Source: Auritidibacter sp. Marseille-P8566
GTDB lineage: Bacteria > Actinomycetota > Actinomycetes > Actinomycetales > Microbacteriaceae
DNA length: 64,000 nucleotides
Reading direction: 5' to 3'
Assembly (NCBI GenBank): GCA_945895375.1
Contig: CAMDEE010000005.1
Span: 1-64,000 of the forward strand
The notes under the pieces were generated by a model, which ran no database searches, had not been told where the DNA came from, and worked only from the letters and a program-made list of their open reading frames with translations. A program made the position numbers and the translations under genes. Shown piece after piece: positions 1-9,546 of this stretch; positions within the stretch are counted from its first letter, which is position 1; each line of letters starts with the position of its first letter.

Positions 1-25
1 CACTTCTGCTTAACCGCTTTCTTGT

Positions 26-1753
26 TTACAACCTTATCCAAACTGTGTTGTCATATTCCAACTCGCCCTCAATTGTTAGGTCGTGTTGGGTGGTAGCAAG
101 GATCTCACCGGCAGGGATTACAACAGAGCTTCCCTTGAAGTTAGAGAGAACCAGAACACCGTTGTTGACATAAGCCAGTGTTGACTCATCCATGTATTCA
201 GGAGCCCAACGGAATTCACCGTTACCCAAGTCATGAGCTTTACGCATCTTTAGTAGTTGCTTGTATAGCTCAAGGGTTGATCCAGCAACACCTTCTTGCT
301 CGCTTCTTGCATATCTCTTGTAAGAATCTGGCTGAGGTAGCCAAGACTTACCGTTTGAAGAGAAACCGTTGGCTTCGTTAGATCCTGCTTCCCAAGGCAA
401 TGGAACACGGCAGCCATCACGGCCTACTCTTTCACCATTGGTTCTAAAGAAGGTTGGGTCTTCACGGAACTTGTTGTCTAGAGTTGTGTGCTCTGGAAGG
501 CCTAGTTCCTCACCTTGGTAGATGTAAGCACCACCAGGAAGACCAAGCATGAATGCAGAAGCTGCTCTAGCTCTTCTTAGGCCTCTAGCCTCATCAGGCT
601 GCTCATACTCAGGACCAATACCGTCTCCCTGCTTAGGGATCTTGTCATAAGCCATTCTGGTTGCGTGACGAATAACGTCGTGGTTTGAAAGAACCCAGGT
701 TGAAGGAGCCCCAACAGCACCGAACTCTTTTAGAGATTCCGTTACTACGTTGTGTAGCTTGTCTTTGTCCCAAGGAGTTTCGAGGTAACCAAAGTTAAAG
801 GTCTGGTGGTATTCACCAGGTCTTACCCAGCGGGCCATTCTGGATAGTGGGTGAACCCATGCTTCTCCACACATTGCTCTATCGTCATACTCATCCAAGA
901 TTGCACGGAATCTCTTGTTGATGTCGTGAACACCGTTTTGACCCCAAAATGGGTTCTCAACTTGAAGACGAGCTATTAGTTCTTCATCAGTTTCTTTAGT
1001 CTTGATTGCATCAGGTGAATCTTGACCTGACATTGTTGAGTTGTTAGCAACAACGTCAGGTAGACCATCAACCTTGATCATTCCGTGAGCTACGTCGATA
1101 CGGAAACCGGCAGCTCCTCGGTCTAACCAGAATCTCAATACTGAATCAAACTCAACTCTTACTTCTTCGTTCTGCCAGTCAAAGTCTGGTTGTGATGAAT
1201 CAAAGATGTGTAAGTACCACTGACCTAGTGAGCCATCAGGTTCTGTGATTCTGCTCCAGGCAGCTCCACCGAAAACTGACTCCCAGTTGTTAGGAGGTAG
1301 TTCGCCGTTTTCACCCTTGCCATCTCTAAAGATGTAACGAGCACGCTCTTTAGAACCAGGAGCTGCCTTAAGTGCTGCTTGGAACCAAACGTGCTGGTCA
1401 CTCGAGTGATTAGGAACTAGGTCAACGATGATCTTTAGTCCTAAAGAATTCGCTCTGGCGACCAATTCATCAAAGTCAGCGAGGTTACCGAATAGTGGGT
1501 CAATGTCTTTGTAGTCAGCAACGTCGTAACCGGCATCTTTTTGGGGAGACTTGAAGAAAGGGCTGAACCAGATGGCGTCAATGCCAAGTTCAGCTAGGGA
1601 TTCAAGTCTTTCTGTTACTCCCTGGAGGTCTCCCATGCCATCGCCATTGCCATCTGCAAAGGAGCGAGGGTAGATCTGGTAAATGACGCTGGTTCTCCAC
1701 CATTCGGCATCTTTTTTGGAGCGGGAGAGGACATCTGTAGTTATTTCTGACAT
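26..1753 (-). CDS. GH13 alpha-glucosidase (oligo-1,6-/alpha-1,4-glucosidase type)
   Basis: Cytoplasmic glycoside hydrolase family 13 enzyme of 575 aa, no signal peptide, expected to release glucose from maltose or isomaltose-type oligosaccharides. The (beta/alpha)8 barrel starts near residue 22 (VIYQIYPRSF). Conserved regions are visible: DLVPNH (111-116), GFRIDVAHG with nucleophile Asp220, CGEAW with acid/base Glu297, and SNHD with Asp359. Length is normal for the alpha-glucosidase/trehalose-6-phosphate hydrolase group. It is transcribed divergently from a second GH13 gene, and a LacI/cre-like operator lies between them, which suggests sugar-responsive control. Exact linkage specificity cannot be read from sequence. 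Confidence 0.93.
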   Translation of the reverse strand: MSEITTDVLSRSKKDAEWWRTSVIYQIYPRSFADGNGDGMGDLQGVTERLESLAELGIDAIWFSPFFKSPQKDAGYDVADYKDIDPLFGNLADFDELVARANSLGLKIIVDLVPNHSSDQHVWFQAALKAAPGSKERARYIFRDGKGENGELPPNNWESVFGGAAWSRITEPDGSLGQWYLHIFDSSQPDFDWQNEEVRVEFDSVLRFWLDRGAAGFRIDVAHGMIKVDGLPDVVANNSTMSGQDSPDAIKTKETDEELIARLQVENPFWGQNGVHDINKRFRAILDEYDDRAMCGEAWVHPLSRMARWVRPGEYHQTFNFGYLETPWDKDKLHNVVTESLKEFGAVGAPSTWVLSNHDVIRHATRMAYDKIPKQGDGIGPEYEQPDEARGLRRARAASAFMLGLPGGAYIYQGEELGLPEHTTLDNKFREDPTFFRTNGERVGRDGCRVPLPWEAGSNEANGFSSNGKSWLPQPDSYKRYARSEQEGVAGSTLELYKQLLKMRKAHDLGNGEFRWAPEYMDESTLAYVNNGVLVLSNFKGSSVVIPAGEILATTQHDLTIEGELEYDNTVWIRL

Positions 1754-1803
1754 AACTCCAAAAATACGCTAGGCCAAGGGGTCAATTCCCTTTGTTTACC
1801 AAA

Positions 1804-1819
1804 ATGTAATCGCTTACAT
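1804..1819. promoter_or_regulatory. LacI-family (cre-like) operator between divergent GH13 genes
   Basis: A 16-bp near-perfect palindrome, ATGTAATCGCTTACAT, has the central CG and TGNAANCG core typical of LacI/GalR-family operators; only one pair is mismatched. It lies 51 bp from the start of the minus-strand alpha-glucosidase and 70 bp from the plus-strand gene, so one repressor could control both. No regulator gene is in this window. Confidence 0.6.
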
Positions 1820-1888
1820 AAATCCCTTGCTAGATTTGGTCTCGCAGTCAGTTCTCGCAAGACTTATTCCAGATATATACCTCTAGCC

Positions 1889-3763
1889 ATGAATGGGGCC
1901 AGCATGAAATCTGTTTTAGAAACACTACCTAGGGGTCTATACCCTCACCACGATGGCTCAGCCCTCTACGTTTCCAATCAGAAGCCAGTAGTTGGTGAAA
2001 AGATCAAACTCAGACTCCGAGTTCACACCGCCCTTGGCAAGGTTAAGCAGGTACGAGTCCGTTTCAGTGAATCGGGTGAAGCTTTCCCAACTCCTCCAGC
2101 GAAGTTAGTTGAAACAAAGAATGGTTGGAACTGGTTTGAAGTTGTAATCACCATGCATAACCCATATATGAACTACCGATGGTTCATTGAGATGAATGAT
2201 GGTTCAAGTTATTGGTTGAACGCCAGGGGCTTATCAGAACTTGAAATGCCTGATGTTGAAGATTTTAGAATGAACACTTTCTCTTCTGCTCCTGACTGGG
2301 GAAAGAAAGCTGTGATGTATCAGATCTTCCCTGACCGTTTTGCTAAGTCCGCTCATGCTGCAAAACACAAAGCACCTAGTTGGGCAATCCCTAGGCAATG
2401 GGGAGACAAGGTTATCGGATCTGGTCCTGGCACCAGTGAGCAGTTCTTTGGTGGAGACATCTATGGAATCACAGAGCACCTAGATCACCTAAAGGCACTG
2501 GGTGTTACTTTGATTTATCTAACTCCAGTATTTCCTGCTAGAAGTAATCACAGGTATGACGCAGCAAGTTTTGATGAAGTTGATCCATTGCTTGGTGGAG
2601 ATAAAGCTCTTATTGAATTAGCAGAAGCAGCTCACAAACAAGGTTTCAAGATTATTGGTGATCTAACCTCTAATCACTCAGGTTCAGCCCATGAGTGGTT
2701 CAAGGCTTCCTATAAGAAGCCAGGGGCTAAGGAGTCAGAGTTCTATTACTTCAGTAACAAGAACAAAGACTATGACTCTTGGTTTGGTGTTCCATCCTTA
2801 CCTAAGTTCAACTGGAACTCACAGGAGCTCAGAAAGAGATTCATCACAGGACCTAAGTCAATTGTTGCTAGATGGTTGAAGACGCCATTTCGCATGGATG
2901 GTTGGCGTATCGATGTTTCCAATATGACTGGTCGTATTCGTGAAGAAGATATGTATATGGAACTACAGATTCTTATTCGTGAATCAATGCACAAGATCAA
3001 CCCAGACACAATCCTGCTCGGTGAATACACCGGCGATGCTGCCTACCAGATTCAGGGTGAAGGTTGGCATGGAGCGATGACCTATTACAACTTCACTAAG
3101 CCGGTCTGGCGTTGGTTCTATAACCCAAACGTTAAAGGTGAAGCAGGGTTCCTAGGTATTGGTAAAAATAAGATCAACGGCCATGAAATGGTGAAGCAGC
3201 ATTTAGATTTTGCTGCCGGTTTCCCTTGGCATGTTCGTCTTCATAACATGAACCCACTTGATACTCACGACATTCCTAGATTCAAAACCTTTGCAATGCC
3301 AGGAGCTCAAAAGGTAGCAGCTGGTATGCAGTTCACCTTCCCTGGTATGCCAGTTATCTGGGCTGGCGATGAGTTTGGTCTTGATGGTCACAACGGTGAA
3401 GAATCAAGAACTCCTATTCCTTGGAACAACGAAAGACCAAACGATAGAACCATGTTGGTCAATTACAAGGCCTTTGCCAAGATCAGAAAAGAAAACTCTG
3501 CTCTGCACGATGGTTCGATGAGATTTGTCTATGTCTCAAATGAAGTTGTTGCCTATGTTCGAGAGAACAAGAAGCAGACCATCTTGACTGTTGCTACCCG
3601 TGGCACTGATACCAACGCAAGTATTCCTTTGGATGCTGTTGCAGGACTAAAGCAGGCAGAGAACCTATTCGGTTCAGTCAAGCTCACTTTTGACGGCAAA
3701 GTGGCCAAACTCCCTACAGAACCGCTATCTATCAACATTTACAGACTCCCAGCAGCCATCTAA
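1889..3763 (+). CDS. GH13 neopullulanase/cyclomaltodextrinase-like alpha-glucan hydrolase
   Basis: A 624-aa intracellular GH13 protein. Residues about 15-125 form a beta-rich N-terminal domain like the CBM34/N domain of maltogenic amylases and neopullulanases. The catalytic barrel follows from about residue 138 (AVMYQIFPDRF), with DLTSNH (258-263), WRIDVSN with nucleophile Asp342, LLGEYTG with acid/base Glu379, and a DTHD segment later. The domain order suggests an enzyme that opens cyclodextrins or cuts pullulan/maltodextrins for the neighbouring alpha-glucosidase. An alternative ATG lies five codons downstream (1904); neither has a convincing Shine-Dalgarno sequence, so leaderless translation is possible. 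Confidence 0.88.
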   Translation: MNGASMKSVLETLPRGLYPHHDGSALYVSNQKPVVGEKIKLRLRVHTALGKVKQVRVRFSESGEAFPTPPAKLVETKNGWNWFEVVITMHNPYMNYRWFIEMNDGSSYWLNARGLSELEMPDVEDFRMNTFSSAPDWGKKAVMYQIFPDRFAKSAHAAKHKAPSWAIPRQWGDKVIGSGPGTSEQFFGGDIYGITEHLDHLKALGVTLIYLTPVFPARSNHRYDAASFDEVDPLLGGDKALIELAEAAHKQGFKIIGDLTSNHSGSAHEWFKASYKKPGAKESEFYYFSNKNKDYDSWFGVPSLPKFNWNSQELRKRFITGPKSIVARWLKTPFRMDGWRIDVSNMTGRIREEDMYMELQILIRESMHKINPDTILLGEYTGDAAYQIQGEGWHGAMTYYNFTKPVWRWFYNPNVKGEAGFLGIGKNKINGHEMVKQHLDFAAGFPWHVRLHNMNPLDTHDIPRFKTFAMPGAQKVAAGMQFTFPGMPVIWAGDEFGLDGHNGEESRTPIPWNNERPNDRTMLVNYKAFAKIRKENSALHDGSMRFVYVSNEVVAYVRENKKQTILTVATRGTDTNASIPLDAVAGLKQAENLFGSVKLTFDGKVAKLPTEPLSINIYRLPAAI

Positions 3764-3832
3764 GGTTTGCCTAAGGTTTCCCTAGGTGATAATCTCTAAC
3801 GGTGCCTAAGCCTGTTTATTGAAGGCGGTCAC

Positions 3833-3904
<72 letters not shown>

Positions 3905-3908
3905 CTGC

Positions 3909-3982
3909 GGCGGGGTAGCTCAGGTGGTTAGAGCACACGACTCATAATCGTGGGGTCGCGGGTTCGAGTCCCGCTCCCGCTA
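3909..3982 (+). tRNA. tRNA-Met (CAT anticodon)
   Basis: Cloverleaf with acceptor GGCGGGG/TCCCGCT (two G-T pairs), D-stem GCTC, and anticodon stem CACGA/TCGTG with loop CTCATAA, giving anticodon CAT. The T-loop is TTCGAGT. The first acceptor pair is G:T rather than the C:A mismatch of initiator tRNA, so this is an elongator. It follows tRNA-Thr by 4 nt and probably shares its transcript. Confidence 0.93.
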
Positions 3983-4022
3983 CGCAGGTCCTTTTGGGCG
4001 CAAAATCTGCGAAACTTGACCT

Positions 4023-4463
4023 ATGGTCAATCCAAACGTTCAGGGTAAGAAATACCCAGAGACCGAAAGCTATCTAGTCGGTCGAGAAAAGATAAGAGAG
4101 TTCGCAAGAGCAGTCTTCTCAACCAACCCGGTCAACTTAGATGTCTTCGCAGCTCAGGCTGCCGGTTACACAGATCTAGTTGCCCCACCAACCTTTGCTG
4201 TTGTCATTCAAGAACGTAGCCTCACCTCAGTCATCTCAGATCCTGAAGCTGATATTGATTTCTCCAGAGTCGTGCACGGTGATCAGAGATTCATTTCTAA
4301 TCGACCAATCGTTGCAGGCGATGAACTAACCTCTGTTCTTGAAGTTGCTTCGGTTAAATCCTTAGGTGCTCATTCAATGATCACTTTCAACACTGAAATC
4401 TTTGACATTGAAAAGAAACTAGTCTCAACAGCAATCAGCACACTAGTAGTTAGGGGAGAGTAA
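4023..4463 (+). CDS. MaoC-like dehydratase N-terminal domain protein (HadA/HadC type, UPF0336)
   Basis: A 146-aa single hot-dog domain protein resembling the mycobacterial HadA/HadC subunits (FAS1-like dehydratase domain): substrate-binding but non-catalytic partners of a (3R)-hydroxyacyl-ACP dehydratase. Visible landmarks are the DVFAAQAAGYTDLVAPPTFA segment near 40-59 and VVHGDQRF near 85-92. The stop overlaps the ATG of the next gene (TAATG), so the pair is translationally coupled. In mycobacteria this pair serves mycolate synthesis. Microbacteriaceae lack mycolates, so a general fatty-acid role is inferred. Confidence 0.85.
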   Translation: MVNPNVQGKKYPETESYLVGREKIREFARAVFSTNPVNLDVFAAQAAGYTDLVAPPTFAVVIQERSLTSVISDPEADIDFSRVVHGDQRFISNRPIVAGDELTSVLEVASVKSLGAHSMITFNTEIFDIEKKLVSTAISTLVVRGE

Positions 4464-4885
4464 TGACTCATATCAACATTGCATCCCTAGAAGTTGGCCA
4501 AGAGATTGGTGGTCACACTTTTCACTTCACTCGTGATTCTCTAGTTAGATACGCAGGAGCATCGGGAGATTTCAATCCAATTCACTATCGTGATGACTTT
4601 GCTCAAGCAGTTGGTTTAGATGGAGTGCTTGCTCACGGAATGCTAACCATGGGAGCTGCAGTTCAGGTAGCAGTTAACTGGATCGGTGATTCAGGAAAAG
4701 TAATTGACTACGGAGTTCGTTTCACTAAGCCTGTGTTTGTTGATGCAGCTACTGGAGCTGATGTTTTAGTTATCGGCAAAGTTGGGGCTATTGATCTAGA
4801 GAACAACACTGTGAGAATCGATTTATCAGCTTCTTCGGCTGAAGTTGCTGTTCTAGGAAAAGCGCAAGCGGTTATCCAGTTATGA
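4463..4885 (+). CDS. MaoC family (3R)-hydroxyacyl dehydratase, HadB type
   Basis: A 140-aa hot-dog fold protein with the hydratase-2 catalytic signature YAGASGDFNPIHY (about 30-42), supplying the Asp/His pair, followed by LAHGML (about 57-62). It likely forms the catalytic subunit of a heterodimer with the preceding HadA-like protein and dehydrates (3R)-hydroxyacyl thioesters. Its TGA overlaps the ATG of murB (ATGA), a gene order common across actinobacteria. Confidence 0.88.
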   Translation: MTHINIASLEVGQEIGGHTFHFTRDSLVRYAGASGDFNPIHYRDDFAQAVGLDGVLAHGMLTMGAAVQVAVNWIGDSGKVIDYGVRFTKPVFVDAATGADVLVIGKVGAIDLENNTVRIDLSASSAEVAVLGKAQAVIQL

Positions 4886-5853
4886 GCCAAGCCTTAGCAG
4901 AACTAACCACCATTCACGTTGGTGGTGTTCCTAAGCGCATCCATGTTGCTAACACTAGAGATGAACTTGTCTCAATTGCTAAAGAAGTTTGGGCAAGAAC
5001 AGAGAACTGGTTGGTTCTAGGTGGCGGCTCTAATCTTGTTGCTGCTGATGACATTAGTGATCTTGAAGTTATCCAGGTTAGAAACCTAGGGCTTGAATAC
5101 AAGGGACAAGGTCGCCTAAGAGTTCAAGCAGGAGAGAACTGGAATGACTTTGTCATTCATGCAGCTAAAGAAGGCTTAGCCGGAGTTGAATCTCTTGCGG
5201 GAATTCCAGGAACTGTTGGTGCTGCACCTATTCAAAACATTGGTGCATACGGTCAGGAGTTGTCACTGACTTTTCATTCACTTGAGTTTCTAGATTATGA
5301 AACAAATGAATTACAAATAATGACTAAAGCTGATTGCCAGTTTGGTTATCGAGACAGCATCTTCAAGAGAGGTAAACGAGGAATTGTTACCTGGGTTGAA
5401 TTCCAATTCTTTACAGATCTACCAGCAGCACACAGTGAACTCTTAGGAGCAAGAGTTGAAGAAGTTATTGGTCAGAGAGCAGCAAAGGGAATGGTCTTGG
5501 ATGATAAAGATCATGACACTTGGTCTTGTGGATCTTTCTTTACCAACCCAATAGTTTCTGAAAGCTTTGCCAAGACTCTTCCTTTGGATTCTCCGCAGTG
5601 GCATTCAGAAGCAGACGATGGTCTAACTGTGAAACTAAGCGCTGCTTGGCTAATTGAACAATCAGGCATTCACAAAGGATTCTCTTTGCCAGGATCGAAA
5701 GCCGCTATCTCTTCTAAGCACGCTCTTGCAATTACCAATAGGGGAGCTGCAACGGCTAACGAAGTAGTTGAGCTAGCTCGATACATCCAAACTCAGGTTT
5801 CTAATAAGTTCGGCATCAACCTAGAGCCAGAACCAAACCTAATCGGTTTCTAA
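4882..5853 (+). CDS. murB: UDP-N-acetylmuramate dehydrogenase
   Basis: A 323-aa FAD enzyme that reduces UDP-GlcNAc-enolpyruvate to UDP-MurNAc in peptidoglycan synthesis. The FAD-binding segment LVLGGGSNLV (about 44-53), GIPGTVGAAPIQNIGAYG (about 109-126), the catalytic YRDSIFK motif and the SCGSFFTNP active-site serine region are all present, and it ends with the usual EPEPNLIGF-like C-terminus. It overlaps hadB by 4 bases upstream and converges on the LysE gene with a 4-base overlap downstream. Confidence 0.95.
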   Translation: MSQALAELTTIHVGGVPKRIHVANTRDELVSIAKEVWARTENWLVLGGGSNLVAADDISDLEVIQVRNLGLEYKGQGRLRVQAGENWNDFVIHAAKEGLAGVESLAGIPGTVGAAPIQNIGAYGQELSLTFHSLEFLDYETNELQIMTKADCQFGYRDSIFKRGKRGIVTWVEFQFFTDLPAAHSELLGARVEEVIGQRAAKGMVLDDKDHDTWSCGSFFTNPIVSESFAKTLPLDSPQWHSEADDGLTVKLSAAWLIEQSGIHKGFSLPGSKAAISSKHALAITNRGAATANEVVELARYIQTQVSNKFGINLEPEPNLIGF

Positions 5854-6455
5854 TTTAGGTCTGCAACAGCTAGTGTTATCGCCAAGCTAAACATCACAGC
5901 AGCAATAAAGATATCAAGTATCTTCCAGAACGTTGGCTTGCTAACTAGGACCGAAGCCTTCTTAGCTCCGAACCCCAAACCAAAGAACCAAACAAAGCTT
6001 GCTGTTACTGCCCCCATCACAAAGAACCACTTGTCCTCTTGGAACTGGTTGGCAATGCCACCAATGAAGATGACAGTATCCAGATAAACATGTGGGTTTA
6101 GATAGGTAAGGGCTAGAACAGTTAGAACCGTTTGCTTCAGAGTTCCGGATCCTGCTTCAGCAGCCTTAAGTGATTCATTCTTCATGAATCTTCTAAGTGA
6201 GGTTGAACCGTACCAAATCAAGAAAGCTACCCCCACCCATCTAATTACTTCTAATAGCCAAGGCAGTAGTGAGATCAATGAACCTAGACCCAGTACTCCA
6301 AGAACAATCAGAGCCGCATCACTAACTGCGCAGATAAGAACTATCGGTAGTACATGCTTTCTGAGAAGGCCTTGCCTAAGAACGAAAGCGTTCTGCGCAC
6401 CGATAGCCACTATGAGAGAAAGGCCAGTTAGAAAACCGGTGAGAACTAGTTGCAC
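5850..6455 (-). CDS. LysE/ArgO family amino-acid exporter
   Basis: A 201-aa membrane protein with about six hydrophobic segments and the family hallmark near its start (LIVAIGAQNAFVLRQGL, residues 15-31). LysE/ArgO proteins export lysine or arginine by proton antiport. The start is GTG at 6455, directly abutting the TAA of the upstream secreted-protein gene, so the two are probably cotranscribed. Convergent overlap with murB shows how compact the region is. Confidence 0.88.
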   Translation of the reverse strand: MQLVLTGFLTGLSLIVAIGAQNAFVLRQGLLRKHVLPIVLICAVSDAALIVLGVLGLGSLISLLPWLLEVIRWVGVAFLIWYGSTSLRRFMKNESLKAAEAGSGTLKQTVLTVLALTYLNPHVYLDTVIFIGGIANQFQEDKWFFVMGAVTASFVWFFGLGFGAKKASVLVSKPTFWKILDIFIAAVMFSLAITLAVADLN

Positions 6456-7835
6456 TTATTGAAGCTTTCCTCTAACCAGGGTGATAGTTGACTTGCTATC
6501 AACATAGGTGATGCTAACAGCAGAAAGCATATCTGTTGAGGAAATGGAAACGTCCTCTGTGTATGCGATTGATGTTTTGCCTGGCAGATCAAGCGGTGTG
6601 TATGAACCCTTAGCCATAGTTAGGTTCGTTGGTTTCCCTGTTTCGTTATAAACAAAGAAACCTGTGCCTGCTTTGCTGAACCCGGTTGCTACTGGGTCTA
6701 TTTGATCCACACCATTTTCTACAATCTTTGAACTGTATGTACCTGTTGTGCTTCTCTGCAGAATCATTCGAGCCTGAGTAGCGCCAGAATTTTGGTTGTA
6801 TGTGGTGTAGCCAATAACCATCGCCTTTCCTTTAGAAGCAGCAGCAATATTCTGGAAGACAACGGCAGTTTCAGTTGGCGCTATAACTCTCGTTGAGCCA
6901 CTGAACTTTTTAGTAGTCAGACTAAAGTTTCTAACCGAGATGCCACCTTCTTCATTCTCTGAACCCATTACCAAGGTGAGTGTCTTACTGTCTCGTTGAA
7001 CCCATTTGGAATAGACGACAGTATTTTTGTTTATTGCCTGAGCAGTGAGTGTTGTGCCCCACTTTCTACTCTTCGGATCAAAGTAGGCAGCTTTAGTGGA
7101 ACAACTTTCTCCGCCAATGTAATCAGTCCAACTGACAGCAAATCCAGTACTAAGGCCAACGATTTCATTTCGACCATGGTTGATGACTGTGCCAAGTTGT
7201 TTCATCGCAGGCCACATAGAAGTTTTGCTAGTTACTGATGCCTTGTAATCGAAGATACCTTCTTCAAGAATGGTGCTGATAAGGACTCCTGTGCGACCTG
7301 CGCCATCGATTGAAATCTGCAGAGAGTTGATGCCACAACCATCCATGTCGCTATCAATACAGAATCCCTTATCTACCAGTACTGGTTTCGAAATAGGAAA
7401 AGTCTTTGACCATGTTGAACCGTTTGTAGAAGTTCTTCCGTATATCTGATCTGCGACAGTTGAACCTTTTGTAGATCTCTGCACCCATGCTGCAAACAAC
7501 TTGCCTTTACCGTTTGAAACTAATTTTGGAAGTGCACTCAAATTATCGTTTGAATGTGCAAGCTTGGCGTTGATGGCAGTAACTTTTCCAAGTTTGTTTG
7601 TTGAAGAAACAACTTTTGTCTTCAAAGCCAGCAGGTCGCTGTTGTTCTCTTCCAGCCAGGAAACCAGAGTCCTGCCCTTTCCAAGATCAATGACCTGGGG
7701 GCTTCTTGTTGACACACCTGTGACCGTTGCGATAGTCAGCTTTTTCAACCCTGTTACAGCAACTGTTGCTGAAGCAGGTGAGATGACGGTGATGGACAGA
7801 GTGGCAGCTACTAGGGCTGATAAGACTTTTTTCAT
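6456..7835 (-). CDS. Secreted protein of unknown function with sialidase-like beta repeats
   Basis: A 459-aa protein with a clear signal peptide (KK at the N-terminus, hydrophobic stretch, ASA-T about residue 23). The mature part is Thr/Ser-rich and beta-rich, with repeated segments of the type 'GxTxVSWLEENN', 'KLFAAWVQRSTKG' and 'TSTNGSTWSKTF', which resemble BNR/sialidase beta-propeller blades. Two Cys near 167-175 and one near 238 suggest disulfides. No catalytic residues are recognised. It lies upstream of and adjacent to the LysE gene, and divergent from the aminotransferase. Confidence 0.7.
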   Translation of the reverse strand: MKKVLSALVAATLSITVISPASATVAVTGLKKLTIATVTGVSTRSPQVIDLGKGRTLVSWLEENNSDLLALKTKVVSSTNKLGKVTAINAKLAHSNDNLSALPKLVSNGKGKLFAAWVQRSTKGSTVADQIYGRTSTNGSTWSKTFPISKPVLVDKGFCIDSDMDGCGINSLQISIDGAGRTGVLISTILEEGIFDYKASVTSKTSMWPAMKQLGTVINHGRNEIVGLSTGFAVSWTDYIGGESCSTKAAYFDPKSRKWGTTLTAQAINKNTVVYSKWVQRDSKTLTLVMGSENEEGGISVRNFSLTTKKFSGSTRVIAPTETAVVFQNIAAASKGKAMVIGYTTYNQNSGATQARMILQRSTTGTYSSKIVENGVDQIDPVATGFSKAGTGFFVYNETGKPTNLTMAKGSYTPLDLPGKTSIAYTEDVSISSTDMLSAVSITYVDSKSTITLVRGKLQ

Positions 7836-7907
7836 TAGGACTCCTTAGGTTTCAGGCTACTGGAGTTAATCGCAATAACGAGCCTATGGCTTCGGTAGTC
7901 TTATCCC

Positions 7908-9107
7908 GTGAACGAATTTCCTAGAATCTCTCATCGAATCGGCTCCATTGCGGAGTCAGCCACACTCAAAGTTGATGGCAAAGCAAAGGCTTTACAAGCA
8001 GCCGGTAAGCCCGTTATTTCTTATGCGGCAGGTGAACCAGACTTCCCAACTCCACAACACATTGTTGAAGCCGCTGTTCTCGCAGCTAGAGATCCAAAGA
8101 ACCACCGTTACACACCAGCAGTTGGTCTCCCAGAACTTCGTGAAGCCATTGCTCACAAAACAAAGATTGATTCAGGAACTGAAGTAACTGCTGCTCAGGT
8201 TGTTGTTACTAACGGTGGCAAACAAGCTGTGTATCAAGCCTTTGCAACGCTTTTAGATCCAGGCGACGAAGTAATTGTTCCAACACCTTTCTGGACCACT
8301 TACCCTGAAGCCATTCATCTAGCTGGTGGAGTTCCAGTTGAGATCTTCTCTGGTAGTGACCAAGGATATCTTCTAACTGTTGATCAGTTAGAAAAAGCAA
8401 GAACACCTAGAACCAAGGTTCTACTATTTGTTTCTCCATCTAACCCAACCGGTGCTGTTTACTCACGTGAACAAGTTGAAGCCATTGGTAAGTGGGCTTA
8501 TGAAAATGGTCTTTGGATTATCACTGATGAGATTTATCAGAACCTTACCTATGACGGACTAAAGGCTTATTCAATAACTGAAGTAGTTCCTGAACTTATT
8601 GATAGAACCATCATGGTTAACGGTGTTGCGAAGACTTATGCGATGACTGGTTGGCGTTTAGGTTGGATGGCTGGACCTCTTGATGCAATGAAGGCAGCAG
8701 CTAATCTTCAGTCACACCTTTCTTCAAACGTTTCTAACATCAGCCAAAGAGCAGCTCTTGCAGCACTAACTGGTCCTCAGGATGAAGTTCTAGCAATGCG
8801 TGATGCATTTGATAGAAGAAGAAGAACTGCTGTTGATGAACTAAACAAGATCCCTGGTTGGATTGCTCCAACACCTCAGGGAGCTTTCTATGTTTACTCT
8901 GATGTCACTGGATTACTCGGTAAAGAGTGGGGTGGCAAGAGAATCGAAACTAGCCTCGAGCTTTGCGATTACATGCTTGATGCTGCTGAGGTTGCTCTTG
9001 TGCCAGGAGAAGCTTTCGGACCTTCAGGTTACGTAAGACTTTCTTATGCTCTGGGTGATGCTCAACTTCTAGAAGGTATTCAGAGACTGCAGAAACTATT
9101 TAGCTAA
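7908..9107 (+). CDS. Class I pyridoxal-phosphate aminotransferase (aspartate aminotransferase-like)
   Basis: A 399-aa fold-type I aminotransferase. PLP contacts are visible: NGGKQAVY (102-109), SPSNPTGA (176-183), TDEIY with Asp207 and Tyr210, the Schiff-base Lys242 in [15 protein letters not shown], and the C-terminal Arg in YVRLSYA. The GTG start at 7908 fits the conserved N-terminus. This gene usually precedes tRNA-Trp/secE in actinobacteria. Here a toxin-antitoxin pair sits between, and its 3' end overlaps this gene's 3' end by 8 bases. Confidence 0.92.
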   Translation: MNEFPRISHRIGSIAESATLKVDGKAKALQAAGKPVISYAAGEPDFPTPQHIVEAAVLAARDPKNHRYTPAVGLPELREAIAHKTKIDSGTEVTAAQVVVTNGGKQAVYQAFATLLDPGDEVIVPTPFWTTYPEAIHLAGGVPVEIFSGSDQGYLLTVDQLEKARTPRTKVLLFVSPSNPTGAVYSREQVEAIGKWAYENGLWIITDEIYQNLTYDGLKAYSITEVVPELIDRTIMVNGVAKTYAMTGWRLGWMAGPLDAMKAAANLQSHLSSNVSNISQRAALAALTGPQDEVLAMRDAFDRRRRTAVDELNKIPGWIAPTPQGAFYVYSDVTGLLGKEWGGKRIETSLELCDYMLDAAEVALVPGEAFGPSGYVRLSYALGDAQLLEGIQRLQKLFS

Positions 9108-9546
9108 GTCTTTTCGACTCTGCAATTAGTTCGTCCCAATTGTTTGGTACTTTTCCTGCTTCAAGCATTTTTCGAAACACTGCATAAGCATCTGTTTTTG
9201 TTCCATAGGCACGCAAGGTTGTTGGGTCATTCACCCACGCATACACAATGATGTTCCTGATGCTGCTGTACCTAAAGAAGATTCTGTACTGTTGTAAGAA
9301 CTTTGCCCTGAACCAGAGTCTGTGTTTTTGTCCAAGGGAATTCCCCAATCTAAAATCGGCGGAAGAAGGGTCTTGGGGTATTCTTTCCGTAATCTGGTGA
9401 GTTAGTGCGAAATGGCGTTTTACATCTGAGTGACTTAGCCAATTGACTCCAGCTTTGGCCTTGGCATGAGTCATTTTTTGTCTTGAAATTTCAAATTGAT
9501 TGATAAATGCTGGGTGGGCTAGTAGAGTCCAGGGCGTTGAGGTCAT
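9100..9546 (-). CDS. yhaV: YhaV-family type II toxin (ribonuclease)
   Basis: A 148-aa protein matching the YhaV toxin family: [12 protein letters not shown] at the start, a [18 protein letters not shown] core (about 83-102), and [16 protein letters not shown] (about 107-122). YhaV is a RelE-fold ribonuclease acting on translating mRNA, neutralised by PrlF. Its ATG directly follows the TAA of the antitoxin gene. It converges on the aminotransferase with an 8-bp overlap. Confidence 0.9.
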   Translation of the reverse strand: MTSTPWTLLAHPAFINQFEISRQKMTHAKAKAGVNWLSHSDVKRHFALTHQITERIPQDPSSADFRLGNSLGQKHRLWFRAKFLQQYRIFFRYSSIRNIIVYAWVNDPTTLRAYGTKTDAYAVFRKMLEAGKVPNNWDELIAESKRLS

